From NCBI GenBank assembly GCA_031258835.1, contig JAIRMH010000206.1:1-35488 (forward strand): a stretch of DNA of 35,488 bases, written 5' to 3'. The position numbers and the translations under genes are program-made. Shown here piece after piece: positions 1 through 9,822 of the stretch (its first letter is position 1; each line of letters starts with the position of its first letter). A model generated the notes under the pieces. That model was given only the letters and a program-made list of their open reading frames with translations. It was not told the DNA's origin and did no database searches. This DNA comes from Tannerella sp. (GTDB lineage Bacteria > Bacteroidota > Bacteroidia > Bacteroidales > Tannerellaceae).

Positions 1-111
1 CGGATCCATTTTCTCGTCCGGCTCCCATATCCCTGCCGTTTCCGGCAAGCAAATACCAATAATACTGATAATGACCACTAAGGCCATAAAAATAATCCAA
101 CGTTTTTTCAT
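1..111 (-). CDS. N-terminus of a membrane-anchored or secreted protein, truncated by the window edge
   Basis: Reverse complement from 111 reads MKKRWIIFMALVVIISIIGICLPETAGIWEPDEKMDP, open to the window edge. Hydrophobic N-terminal segment. Too short for the ORF track. Confidence 0.6.
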   Translation of the reverse strand, partial: MKKRWIIFMALVVIISIIGICLPETAGIWEPDEKMDP

Positions 112-321
112 CTTTTTAAAATTGCTTTTTGTAAAACATGTATGTAATAGTATATCATAATGACCGCAAAAGGTCATATATTTATTCAAATAGAAAGTCG
201 ATCGCAAAGATAGAAAACATTATGATATTTTTGGTAATGTTTTTGAGATATTTTTCAAAAAAAACAGAAAACGTCCGCGCGGCACGTACCCCTTCTCCGT
301 CATTAATAGGCGCATAGCGAC

Positions 322-403
322 GAAGCAATCCACTACGGTAAATGTCGCCGGATTGCTTCACGCCTCGCATTGACGGGGTGGCGCATTGCGTCGATGCGCC
401 ACC
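322..403. repeat. Pair of short intergenic inverted repeats (REP-like)
   Basis: GAAGCAATCC (322-331) / GGATTGCTTC (350-359) and GGTGGCGCAT (377-386) / ATGCGCCACC (394-403), both perfect 10-bp arms. Confidence 0.6.
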
Positions 404-448
404 TTCCCTGTCATGGCGCGGAGTGTTTTCCTCTGTGAAATTTTTTTT

Positions 449-496
449 TCATTTCGTATGTGCTTGGAAATCGCAGAATTTTCATGTAGTTTTGTA
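449..496 (+). promoter_or_regulatory. Predicted Bacteroidetes-type promoter (P1) of the alpha/beta hydrolase gene
   Basis: TTG, 20 nt, then TAGTTTTG (487-494), matching TTTG/TAnnTTTG architecture. Upstream block TTTTCATTTCGTATGTGCTTGGAAATC..AATTTTCATG resembles the element at 16383-16436. Confidence 0.6.
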
Positions 497-603
497 TCCT
501 CTTGTTTTCTCTATGTAAATCAACATGGATAGAGCGGAGAATCACAGCGTCGTGAAAACTCTTGCGGATTTTTATCTTTACAATATCATATAATTATATC
601 GAA

Positions 604-1419
604 ATGAAAAAACAGTTTATTTTATGGATGTTATTATTGGCCGGCATAACCGTTTCCGCCCAAAAGACCACGTATTCCGAAGAGAATAATATTCCCTATT
701 ACGACGAAACGGAACGTCGGCAGGATGTCTATTTAGCAGAGCGTTGCAGGTTGGATATCTATTATCCTGCACAAGTGAAAGAATTTGCAACGGTCGTGTG
801 GTTTCATGGAGGCGGCTTGACCTCCGGCGAAAAGGAGATTCCTGCCGAATTGAAAGACCGGGGGTTTGCTGTGGTGGCTGTCAATTACCGCCTGTATCCG
901 AAAGTACGGTGTCCTAAATATATCGAAGATGCGGCAGCGGCTATTGCCTGGGTTTTCGGAAATATCGAACGGTACGGCGGAGATCCTGACCGGATTTTCG
1001 TCGCCGGTCATTCGGCGGGCGCTTATCTCACGATGATGACTGGATTAGACAAACAATGGTTGCAACGTTACAGCCTTGACGCCGACCGGATTGCCGGACT
1101 TATCCCCCTAAGCGGTAATGCGATTACCCATATGGCTGTCAGGGAAGAACGCGGCATCAAAAATACACAACCTTTGGTCGATGAATTTGCTCCGCTGTAT
1201 CATGTTCGTCCCGACGCTCCTCCTATGCTATTGATGACCGGCGACCGGGAATTGGAAATGATAGGAAGATACGATGAAAATGCCTACTTACAACGCATGA
1301 TGAAGATAGTCGGCCACAAACATACCCAGTTGTATGAGTTTGATGGTTACGGACACGACATGACGGCGCCGGCATTCCCGCTGTTAGTGAGGTTTGTCCG
1401 CACAGTGACGGGGAAGTAG
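604..1419 (+). CDS. Secreted alpha/beta hydrolase (esterase/lipase-like)
   Basis: ORF track 562-1419; likely start at 604 (MKKQFILWMLLLAGITVSAQ signal peptide). HGGG oxyanion motif, nucleophile elbow GHSAG, C-terminal GYGHD. Confidence 0.9.
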   Translation: MKKQFILWMLLLAGITVSAQKTTYSEENNIPYYDETERRQDVYLAERCRLDIYYPAQVKEFATVVWFHGGGLTSGEKEIPAELKDRGFAVVAVNYRLYPKVRCPKYIEDAAAAIAWVFGNIERYGGDPDRIFVAGHSAGAYLTMMTGLDKQWLQRYSLDADRIAGLIPLSGNAITHMAVREERGIKNTQPLVDEFAPLYHVRPDAPPMLLMTGDRELEMIGRYDENAYLQRMMKIVGHKHTQLYEFDGYGHDMTAPAFPLLVRFVRTVTGK

Positions 1420-1601
1420 CATCTTCATTAAAGGCTGCGTCAAGCGGAATTATCAAAGGGGGTTATTTGGAAAATTCACGTTTTTCGTTTAGCTTTGCAG
1501 CGGATTATTCGTTATATTTAATTGCGTGAATGATAATTGAGTGTATGATTTTTTCCAAATGGACAAACAGGTTATTGAAGTATTTATTAAATTATGAAAC
1601 G

Positions 1602-2690
1602 ATGAAAAAAATATTCTATTCAGCATGTTTATGCTTACTCGCGATGGCATGCAAACAAGACGCAAATCGATTTACTTTAACCGGGACAGGTATTTCTGTC
1701 ACGGGTGATATTTATGTTTATGATGTTGCAGAAAATAAGCCTGTTGACACAATAAAAGTGTCCGGGGGCAATTTCGTTTACATCCGGGAAATCACCGATG
1801 ATCCGCAACTATTGCTGATTACGGATAACGTTACTATGATGCGCTATTTAATTGCTGAAAAAGGGAACTTAACTTTAGTGGGGGACACGGGCCTTATAAA
1901 AGGCGCTCCCCTAAATAACCGTATGGCAGATCTGATCGAAACTTACAAGAATGCAGGGGAAGAATTTGAAGAGAAGAAATCGGCTCTTATCGAAAGCGCA
2001 GATGAAGAAGGGAAAGATTGGACGGAGGAACAAATATTGGAGTTACAAAATCTGGATGAGGAACAATCGGCCAAAGTTGCTGATGCGGTGAAAAAATTTT
2101 ATGAAAAGGACAAAAGCTCTGTTTTAGGTATTTTTGAACTGACACTTCTTCAAGGTTTAGTGCCGGAAGAAGAATTTATTTCATTGTATGAACAGAGTGG
2201 TGATATGGTCAAGAATTTTCCTCCTTTTATCAGGTTATTCGAGGTTAAGGCAAATATGAAAAAAACAAAAGTCGGAGCTGTATATGTTGATTTACAAGGG
2301 ATTAATCCAAGTGATACAACTCAAACAATTCGATTATCCGATTTTGCCGGGAAAGACAAATATGTACTTCTTGATTTCTGGGCTTCGTGGTGCGGCCCTT
2401 GCAAAAAAGCTATGCCTGATATTAAATTGTTGAATGATAAATATTCCGATAAAGGTCTGGAGGTGATCGGTATCGTCGTTAGCGACAACATTGAAAATCA
2501 TTTGCAGGCGGCAGAGGCTTTAAAAGTAACATGGACCCAGATATTTGATAATAAGAAAGAGTTCATTCCCTTATATGGCATTGAAGGTATACCAACATTA
2601 ATTCTTTTAGATAAGGATGGAACAATATTAGTCCGTACGCATGAGAAATATGAGGTAATAGAAAAGATACAAGATCTGCTGGGTAAATAA
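1602..2690 (+). CDS. TlpA/thioredoxin-family thiol-disulfide oxidoreductase, lipoprotein, with an N-terminal DUF4369-like region
   Basis: Start at 1602 gives MKKIFYSACLCLLAMACKQ (lipobox). C-terminal thioredoxin fold with WASWCGPCKKAMP and cis-Pro GIPT. Confidence 0.9.
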   Translation: MKKIFYSACLCLLAMACKQDANRFTLTGTGISVTGDIYVYDVAENKPVDTIKVSGGNFVYIREITDDPQLLLITDNVTMMRYLIAEKGNLTLVGDTGLIKGAPLNNRMADLIETYKNAGEEFEEKKSALIESADEEGKDWTEEQILELQNLDEEQSAKVADAVKKFYEKDKSSVLGIFELTLLQGLVPEEEFISLYEQSGDMVKNFPPFIRLFEVKANMKKTKVGAVYVDLQGINPSDTTQTIRLSDFAGKDKYVLLDFWASWCGPCKKAMPDIKLLNDKYSDKGLEVIGIVVSDNIENHLQAAEALKVTWTQIFDNKKEFIPLYGIEGIPTLILLDKDGTILVRTHEKYEVIEKIQDLLGK

Positions 2691-2740
2691 CGGTTATATT
2701 TTATGAAGGATGTATGTCCCGAACGTGACCGGGAGACAAC

Positions 2741-2802
2741 TTTATCTGCCATTGGTATCGCTGTGCCGGCACTCCAGCGCAGCGATACGCAAAGCAGATA
2801 AA
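2741..2802. repeat. Nested inverted repeat between convergent genes (possible bidirectional terminator)
   Basis: TTTATCTGC (2741-2749) / GCAGATAAA (2794-2802) outside GTATCGCTG (2755-2763) / CAGCGATAC (2780-2788), with the palindrome GTGCCGGCAC at 2763-2772. Confidence 0.65.
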
Positions 2803-2828
2803 TTTAAATTCCTGATATCATCCCTTTC

Positions 2829-4175
2829 TTATCTGTTTTCGATTGGAATATAGGGCGGTTTTTCCTCAATAATATTTCTATATGCCGGACGTATGATACG
2901 TTTCCCGGAGAAATTTATTTCTTCGTTCCGGTGAGCCGTCCATCCGACAATACGCGCCATTGCAAACAGCGGCGTATAGATTTCTTTCGGCAAACCAATC
3001 ATATCGTATACAAAACCGGTATAAAAGTCGACATTGCTGGATACATGTTTTCCATTGTTTTTCACTTTGGCGAAGACTTCTACGGCGCGTTCTTCCAGCA
3101 GTTCCAGGAACTCAAATTCGTCGCAGCGGCCTTTTTCTTTTGCCAGTTCGTTTGCCAGTTCGTGCAATAACAACGCCCGTGGGTCGGAGATCGTATATAC
3201 GGCGTGTCCTATGCCGTATATCAGTCCGGTTTTGTTGTACGCTTCTTTTTTCAGGATACGCGTTAGATACCGGTCTATTTCATCCACATTCTTCCAGTTT
3301 TTAATGTTTTCTTTCAGATGATTAAACATATCTACTACCTGAATGTTCGCTCCCCCGTGCAACGGGCCTTTCAAAGAGCCTATCCCGGCAGCGATAGAAG
3401 AATAGATATCGGTCATTGTCGAAGATGTCACGCGAACGGTGAATGTCGAATTGTTACCGCCTCCATGTTCGGCTTGTAATATCAGCAGAAGGTCTAACAT
3501 TCGCGCATCAAGTTCGGTGTAATCGCGTTTCAGCATATGGAGGAAATTTTCCGCCAGCGAAAGTTTATCATGCGGATGACGGATATGCAAAGAACGTTCT
3601 TTGTTATGATGACGTAACACATTGTATGCATAAGCGATAACTGTCGGGAAACGGGAAATCAGGCTTATAGACTGGCGCATCTGATTATCGCGCGACAGAT
3701 CATCGGGGTTTTCGTCGAAATTGTACATTCCGAGGATGCTACGTGCCAAGGTGTTCATAATGTTTGTGCCGCGTAACTGAAGAATACTCATTGTTGTCTC
3801 GTGCGTCAGCGGCATGTTTTCATAGATTAATTCTTTGAATTGCTGTAGCTCTTCTTTGTCGGGCAGACTGCCTGAAAGAAGCAGGTATGCCACTTCTTCA
3901 AAGCCGAATCGTTTCTGCTCTATCACGCCATGTACAATATCTTCGACGTCGTATCCGCGATAGAACAATTTGCCCGGTATTGGCTTTAATGTTCCGTCTT
4001 CATTACGTTCATATCCGACTACATTACCTATTTTTGTCAGTCCTACCAACACTCCGGTTCCATCTTCATTGCGAAGTCCGCGTTTTACGCCGAATTTATG
4101 AAATAAAGAATTGTCTATTTTAGACGTTGACTTTATCGTTTCGGCAAGTTTGTAAGTTAAATACTCTTTTTTCAT
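2829..4175 (-). CDS. gltA: Citrate synthase
   Basis: 448 aa; citrate synthase blocks LFYRGYDVEDI, EHGGGNNSTFTVRVTSS, GSLKGPLHGGAN, YGIGHAVYTISDPRA, NVDFYTGFVYDMIGLP. Confidence 0.97.
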   Translation of the reverse strand: MKKEYLTYKLAETIKSTSKIDNSLFHKFGVKRGLRNEDGTGVLVGLTKIGNVVGYERNEDGTLKPIPGKLFYRGYDVEDIVHGVIEQKRFGFEEVAYLLLSGSLPDKEELQQFKELIYENMPLTHETTMSILQLRGTNIMNTLARSILGMYNFDENPDDLSRDNQMRQSISLISRFPTVIAYAYNVLRHHNKERSLHIRHPHDKLSLAENFLHMLKRDYTELDARMLDLLLILQAEHGGGNNSTFTVRVTSSTMTDIYSSIAAGIGSLKGPLHGGANIQVVDMFNHLKENIKNWKNVDEIDRYLTRILKKEAYNKTGLIYGIGHAVYTISDPRALLLHELANELAKEKGRCDEFEFLELLEERAVEVFAKVKNNGKHVSSNVDFYTGFVYDMIGLPKEIYTPLFAMARIVGWTAHRNEEINFSGKRIIRPAYRNIIEEKPPYIPIENR

Positions 4176-4197
4176 AATGTTTCATTTTTAAGTTGTT

Positions 4198-5496
4198 TTA
4201 AGTTGTTGACAAATCCCTGTCGGGATATATTTTCTCAATAAGGATTTTATGGAATTGGGTGGTCGTCAGATTCTTGCCGTTTGGCATACCTGATGACAAA
4301 TCGGGAGTAGCATTTCCTTCGGCATAACATTGCTCCATTGCATCTATTATCAGTTTTGCGGCTTCGTTCCATTGGATGTATTCAAGCATCATCACTGCAG
4401 ATAGCAAAAGCGACGATGGATTTGCGCGATTTTCGCCCACGATATCCGGTGCTGTGCCGTGTGTCGCTTCAAAAATAGCATGTCCGGTAATCCGGTTAAT
4501 ATTGGCTCCCGGCGCGATCCCAATGCCACCGACCATAGCCGCTAACTGGTCGGAAATATAATCGCCGTTGAGGTTCAGCGTGGCAATCACCGAATATTCT
4601 TCGGGTTTTAGCAATGTGTTTTGTAAAAAGGCATCGGCAATCACATCTTTTACGATTACTTTCCCGTTTTTTTTCGCTTCGTTTAGCGCCTCCTTCGCGG
4701 CGTTTATGTCGTCCTGCATATTTACGATGCGTTCGTATTCCGCCATAGTAAACACTTTGTCGCCGAACTCTTCTTGTGCAATTTCGTATCCCCAGCGTTT
4801 AAAACCGCCTTCGGTAAATTTCATGATATTACCTTTATGCACCAATGTTACATTCGGCAGATGATTCTCTATCGCATATCGGATAGCGGCGCGGACAAGG
4901 CGTTTACTGCCTTCTTCCGATACCGGTTTCACGCCGAAAGCCGAACTGTCCGGAAAACGGATATTTGTGACATGCAGTTCCTTTTGCAGAAAGTGTGCAA
5001 ACTTTATTGCCTCAGGCGTGTTTTTATCCCATTCGATTCCGGCGTAGATGTCTTCGGTGTTTTCGCGGAATACGACCATATTCACTTTATGCGGCTCCCT
5101 GAGAGGTGAAGATACTCCCCTGAACCATCGAATCGGGCGCAGACATACATAAAGATCCAACTTTTGACGTAACGTGACGTTTATAGAACGGATGCCGCCG
5201 CCAACCGGCGTTGTCAATGGCCCTTTGATGCCGACGATACATTTTTCCAAAGTCCATAATGTTTCATCCGGAAGCCGGTTTCCGTATTTAATAAAAGACC
5301 GTTCTCCCGCGTATACTTCTTTCCATATCACCGAACGTTTCCCACCGTATGCTTTGGCTACCGCCACATTAACGACATCCTTGCATACGGGCATGATTTC
5401 ACTTCCGACGCCGTCGCCCGTGATGTAAGGAATGTAAACATGTGGAGGGACAATTAATTTTCCGTCTTGAACTCTTATTTTATATTTTTCTGTCAT
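4198..5496 (-). CDS. icd: Isocitrate dehydrogenase, NADP-dependent (E. coli Icd-like)
   Basis: IPYITGDGVGSEI, IKGPLTTPVGGGIRSINVTLRQKLDLYVCLRPIRWF, FRENTEDIYAGIEW, NLNGDYISDQLAAMVGGIGIAPGANI, FEATHGTAPDIVG. Confidence 0.96.
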   Translation of the reverse strand: MTEKYKIRVQDGKLIVPPHVYIPYITGDGVGSEIMPVCKDVVNVAVAKAYGGKRSVIWKEVYAGERSFIKYGNRLPDETLWTLEKCIVGIKGPLTTPVGGGIRSINVTLRQKLDLYVCLRPIRWFRGVSSPLREPHKVNMVVFRENTEDIYAGIEWDKNTPEAIKFAHFLQKELHVTNIRFPDSSAFGVKPVSEEGSKRLVRAAIRYAIENHLPNVTLVHKGNIMKFTEGGFKRWGYEIAQEEFGDKVFTMAEYERIVNMQDDINAAKEALNEAKKNGKVIVKDVIADAFLQNTLLKPEEYSVIATLNLNGDYISDQLAAMVGGIGIAPGANINRITGHAIFEATHGTAPDIVGENRANPSSLLLSAVMMLEYIQWNEAAKLIIDAMEQCYAEGNATPDLSSGMPNGKNLTTTQFHKILIEKIYPDRDLSTT

Positions 5497-5526
5497 AATA
5501 TTTTTTTAACTGTTAAATTGTTTTTT

Positions 5527-7755
5527 TTATGTAAGACCGTTGTAATTAAGGGCGGAACCTGCTTTAAACCATTCAATCTGTATATCGTTATAAGTATGAT
5601 TTACATTAAATGATTCTTTCGTTCCGTCCGCATGCTCCAGGATTGCCGTTAATGGTTTGCCGGGAGAAAAATATGCCAATCCGGTTATGCTTATCCTGTC
5701 ATTTTCGCGTATTTTTTCATAATCGTCCGGATTTGAGAAAGTAACGGCAAGCATACCTTGCTTTTTCAGATTGGTTTCATGAATTCGAGCAAATGATTTT
5801 GCCAGGATCACTTTTACGTTGAGGAATCGCGGCTCCATTGCCGCATGCTCGCGCGAAGAGCCTTCCCCGTAATTATCTTCGGCGATTACTATCGAAGATA
5901 TTTTTTTCGACTTGTAGTATTTTGCAACCGTCGAAACGGCATCGTATGTATCATTTTCCTGATTCATCACACGATTTGTTTCCCCATTGAAAGCGTTAAT
6001 AGCCCCCATGAGCAGGTTATCCGAAATATTTTCGAGGTGCCCCCGGAAACGCAACCATTGTCCGGCCATTGATATATGGTCGGTCGTACATTTGCCTTTT
6101 GTTTTGATTAAAAGCGGCATGTTTTTGAAATCATTACCGTCCCATGCCGAAAAGGGATGGAGTAATTGTAATCTTTGCGAATCGGGGGCTACAATCACCT
6201 GTTTTGTTTTAAAAGAGGGCGTAATAAACCCTTTTTCGACATCAGGAAATCCATTCGGCGGAAATTTGTTTCCCGAAGGAGGTTCCAGCATAACCCATTC
6301 GCCAACATTGTTTTTTAGCTTATCTTTCAGTGGATTAAACGAAAGAGATCCGGCTATTGCCAATGCCATTGTTATTTCCGGAGAGGCGACAAATGAATGA
6401 GTGTTAGGATTCCCGTCCGCACGTTTGGCGAAATTGCGGTTGAAAGAATTTACTATCGTGTTAGAGCGGGTGTTATCATCCACAATGCGCTTCCATTGTC
6501 CGATGCATGGTCCGCAAGCGTTTGCCATTATTTTCGCTCCGGAATCTTCCAGTATCTTTACGGACTCCGTATGTTCTATCATTTTAGAGCCGGGATTGAT
6601 AATCAGCTGGCTATGTATTGCCAGTTTCTTTTCCTTTGCCTGCATCGCCAGCGAAGCAACCTTGTCTAAATCTTGAAAGGAGGAATTTGTACATGAACCG
6701 ATCAGTCCGACTTCCACCGTATCGGGATATCCCATTTTTTTTACTTTTTCCGCTAATGCCGAGATGGGTGTTGCCGCATCAGGAGTAAACGGGCCATTCA
6801 CATAAGGTTCCAGCGATGATAAATCGATATCGATCACGCGATTGTAATATTTTTCCGGGTCGGCCAACACTTCATTGTCTGCTCTCAAATAATCTTTTGC
6901 TTCGTTGGCGGCTTCCGCAATATCGCTTCTTCCCGTAGCCCTGAGATATTGTCTCATCTCGTCGTCGAAAGGAAATACTGACGACGTTGCGCCTATTTCC
7001 GCACCCATGTTGCAAATTGTAGCTTTTCCCGTCGCAGAAATATTTTTTGCGCCTTCGCCAAAATATTCCACGACGGAGTTTGTACCTCCTTTGACGGTAA
7101 GTATCCCGGCTAGTTTGAGGATGATATCTTTTGAAGAAGCCCAGCCGGAAAGTTTCCCGGAAAGTCTGACGCCAATGATATTCGGCATTTTGAGTTCCCA
7201 TTCCATGCCGGTCATCACATCTACCGCATCGGCTCCTCCAACGCCGATGGCAAGCATACCTAATCCTCCGGCGTTAGGCGTATGCGAATCCGTTCCAATC
7301 ATCATCCCTCCCGGAAATGCATAATTTTCTAAAACCGTCTGATGGATAATCCCCGCTCCCGGTTTCCAGAAAACAATACCATATTTGTCGCAGGCGCTTT
7401 GCAGGAAATCATACACTTCTTTATTCATCGTTTTTGCCGTTTCCAAATCATTTTCCGCACCCGCATAAGCCTGTATGAGGTGATCACAATGTACGGAAGC
7501 CGGAAGAGCCGATTGTTTCTTGCCCGAAATCATGAATTGCAATATCGCCATCTGAGCGGTAGCATCCTGCATGGCGACCCGGTCGGGCTGAAAGTTTGCA
7601 TAGTCTTTGCCTCTTTCATACGTTCTGATATCACTTTTGTTATAAAAGTGTGTGAATAATATCTTTTCTGTAAGTGTCAGCGGTTTTTTTATGACAACTC
7701 TGATATTATCCACCCGTTGTGTAAATGTTGCATAATAGTTATTTTCCATCTCCAA
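5527..7755 (-). CDS. acn: Aconitate hydratase (mitochondrial-like type)
   Basis: 742 aa; [91 protein letters not shown]. Confidence 0.97.
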   Translation of the reverse strand: MEMENNYYATFTQRVDNIRVVIKKPLTLTEKILFTHFYNKSDIRTYERGKDYANFQPDRVAMQDATAQMAILQFMISGKKQSALPASVHCDHLIQAYAGAENDLETAKTMNKEVYDFLQSACDKYGIVFWKPGAGIIHQTVLENYAFPGGMMIGTDSHTPNAGGLGMLAIGVGGADAVDVMTGMEWELKMPNIIGVRLSGKLSGWASSKDIILKLAGILTVKGGTNSVVEYFGEGAKNISATGKATICNMGAEIGATSSVFPFDDEMRQYLRATGRSDIAEAANEAKDYLRADNEVLADPEKYYNRVIDIDLSSLEPYVNGPFTPDAATPISALAEKVKKMGYPDTVEVGLIGSCTNSSFQDLDKVASLAMQAKEKKLAIHSQLIINPGSKMIEHTESVKILEDSGAKIMANACGPCIGQWKRIVDDNTRSNTIVNSFNRNFAKRADGNPNTHSFVASPEITMALAIAGSLSFNPLKDKLKNNVGEWVMLEPPSGNKFPPNGFPDVEKGFITPSFKTKQVIVAPDSQRLQLLHPFSAWDGNDFKNMPLLIKTKGKCTTDHISMAGQWLRFRGHLENISDNLLMGAINAFNGETNRVMNQENDTYDAVSTVAKYYKSKKISSIVIAEDNYGEGSSREHAAMEPRFLNVKVILAKSFARIHETNLKKQGMLAVTFSNPDDYEKIRENDRISITGLAYFSPGKPLTAILEHADGTKESFNVNHTYNDIQIEWFKAGSALNYNGLT

Positions 7756-7864
7756 TATTAATATTTGAAGTAATTACAAATTTATATTGGGTGCAAAATA
7801 CTAAATATTTTTCAAAGACAATACAACGAAACCTGTTTTTATCGAATATTTTTGTTTGTTTACA

Positions 7865-8317
7865 TTATTTCTCAACTGATATTTTAGCTATTATCTTCCG
7901 GATATCACCCTGTCCGATGCCCGGCGCATGTCCGTCTTCGGGGAAATATATGGCGAACTGTCCGGGATAAAGTTTTGTGTATGTCCTTGGGAAGTCATGA
8001 TAAAATATAACATCTTTTTTATCATCGTAGGGTTCCGAAATAATCATAAGTTCATTGCCGGCTTTCCATCCAATTGTTTCCACGCCTACGATAGGTGTTT
8101 GTATGTCGATAAATTTTTTATGCGTTTCGAGCACGCCGTCCTGCGGGTCTTTACCTCGTAGCCGTATGATTGAAAAATACAGGCGCGGATCGTTTGTCTC
8201 GATGATACCGTCTTTTAGTTGTGTGAAGTCCGTGTGTTTGATAAAGTCGAAAGCTTTTTTGAAGAGAGGATGCAACACCTCATACTGATGTACGTTTTCC
8301 AATGAATCTAATATCAT
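7865..8317 (-). CDS. YhcH/YjgK/YiaL family protein (DUF386)
   Basis: 150 aa; LETHKKFIDIQ and FAIYFPEDGHAPGI motifs typical of the family. Confidence 0.88.
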   Translation of the reverse strand: MILDSLENVHQYEVLHPLFKKAFDFIKHTDFTQLKDGIIETNDPRLYFSIIRLRGKDPQDGVLETHKKFIDIQTPIVGVETIGWKAGNELMIISEPYDDKKDVIFYHDFPRTYTKLYPGQFAIYFPEDGHAPGIGQGDIRKIIAKISVEK

Positions 8318-8423
8318 AATGATTTATTTTTAGTGATACATTATATTTTACTATCGATAAACTAATATGTGGAAATAACGATTCCGGCGGTGCAATGTTG
8401 TATGCGGTTATGCTAAATAGTCG

Positions 8424-8431
8424 CAAACATA
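8424..8431 (-). promoter_or_regulatory. Possible -7 box upstream of the YhcH-like gene
   Basis: Minus strand reads TATGTTTG (TAnnTTTG). No clear -33 assigned. Confidence 0.3.
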
Positions 8432-8434
8432 TAT

Positions 8435-8470
8435 AAAAAAGGTGTATCATGATAATATGACACACCTTTT
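8435..8470 (-). terminator. Rho-independent-like terminator downstream of pmbA
   Basis: AAAAAAGGTGT ... ACACCTTTT hairpin with a T-run on the minus strand, 30-65 nt past the pmbA stop. Confidence 0.6.
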
Positions 8471-8501
8471 ATTGAAGTATATGTGTGAAAAAGTTAAGGT
8501 T

Positions 8502-9821
8502 TTACGTGCCGCTGAAATTTACATTGTCGAAAAGCAATGACGGAATTCGCCAACTTGAAGTTTTGCGGGCGTCGTTGCCGGTATCTGCAAGATTACCCCA
8601 TAACGAAATCATATTACCTGTAATATTCATTTCGTTTAACGGTTGTGTTGTTTTTCCGTTTTCGATAAGAAAACCTTCTATTCCGTAAGAAAAATCACCG
8701 GTTGTCGGATTGCAGTTTCCTCCATTAAAACCTGTCACAAGGATGCCCTTGTCGACCGAGCTTATGAGGCCGTCCATATTTTTTGTTCCCGGAGGCATTG
8801 TTAATATGGAAGGCGAACTGATCGTTTGCGGCGTATTCAGTTTGTTCGCGTAGTATGTATCAATATAATAGGTATTCAGCATGCCAGCATCGAAGACATT
8901 CATTTTTTTCGTTGCAATACCTTCGTTATCAAAATAGCGCGCTCCCGACGCTTTGATAAGATGCGGTTCGTCGATCAGCGTCATTTTGTCGCCAAACACT
9001 TTTTCGCCTTTCTTATTAATCAGGAACGAGTTCTTCTGTTGTATGGCCGAACCGTAGATAGCGTCAATAACAGGCGACAACAAGCGTGCTGAGTTCATGA
9101 AATCGACAACCATCGGCAGTTTTGCAGAATCTATCTTTTTTTGGCCTAATTTGCTCAACGCCCGTTCGAGCGCTTTTACTCCGATGCCGTCTTTTTTCAA
9201 TTCGTCGTAGAATAATGATAGTTCGAACCAGTATGAACTCGGACGGGCATCGCCTTCGTCTTTTATGCTGGCCATTCCTGCAAGCGAATAGTAAGAATTG
9301 GAGGATTCGCCTTCAAAACCATTGCTGTTTATGCGATAGCTGAAACTGTCGCCATCGGAATAAGATGAGCCTGACGAGACAATACGTTTGTCTTTATCCA
9401 TAATTTCATCGCAAACCTTCAAGGCAAGCGCCACCTTATCATCCGGTTGTATGTTGCCGAATTTGTTGTCGTATAGTTGCAGGTCAACGCCTCCGCCTTT
9501 GTAATATAAAGAAGCGTCGGGTAGGGTGCGCGCTTTGTCTTCCGCCAGGTAACGGGTTGATTCGATGCCGTTTTTGATGAATTGTTTCAGTTCGTTTTTA
9601 TCAAGGCGATTGGTGGATATGGCACCGAAACGTCCGTCGACAAACAGTTGTATAGAAAGTCCGTTTTCAGTTGCCTGTTGCAGGCTGTCAATTTTCATGT
9701 CGCGTATTTCGAACGAAGCGTTCGAATTGTTGTATAAGCTCAGAGACGCGCTCTGACAGCCGTTTTGAAGGGCAAATTCCATCGCCCACCGAGCCAGATC
9801 CTTTTGTTCATTTGTTATCAT
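8502..9821 (-). CDS. pmbA: TldD/PmbA family protein, TldE (PmbA)-like subunit
   Basis: 439 aa, no HExxxH motif; adjacent to tldD; C-terminal FSYGIEGFLIENGKTTQPLNEMNITGNM. Confidence 0.9.
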   Translation of the reverse strand: MITNEQKDLARWAMEFALQNGCQSASLSLYNNSNASFEIRDMKIDSLQQATENGLSIQLFVDGRFGAISTNRLDKNELKQFIKNGIESTRYLAEDKARTLPDASLYYKGGGVDLQLYDNKFGNIQPDDKVALALKVCDEIMDKDKRIVSSGSSYSDGDSFSYRINSNGFEGESSNSYYSLAGMASIKDEGDARPSSYWFELSLFYDELKKDGIGVKALERALSKLGQKKIDSAKLPMVVDFMNSARLLSPVIDAIYGSAIQQKNSFLINKKGEKVFGDKMTLIDEPHLIKASGARYFDNEGIATKKMNVFDAGMLNTYYIDTYYANKLNTPQTISSPSILTMPPGTKNMDGLISSVDKGILVTGFNGGNCNPTTGDFSYGIEGFLIENGKTTQPLNEMNITGNMISLWGNLADTGNDARKTSSWRIPSLLFDNVNFSGT

Positions 9822-9822
9822 A

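Noticed and set aside
182-370. 62-aa minus-strand ORF in the first intergenic region
   Set aside because: Its N-terminal half is encoded by the inverted-repeat patch; composition is not protein-like.
1223-1456. 77-aa minus-strand ORF overlapping the alpha/beta hydrolase 3' end
   Set aside because: Antisense to conserved hydrolase sequence with no recognisable family.
5845-7659. Many plus-strand ORFs of 75-139 aa antisense to aconitase
   Set aside because: Shadow ORFs of a highly conserved gene; no family similarity recognised.
2829-7755. TCA gene cluster acn-icd-gltA as a novel system
   Set aside because: This clustered oxidative TCA branch with a mitochondrial-like aconitase is known from Bacteroidetes; ordinary core metabolism.
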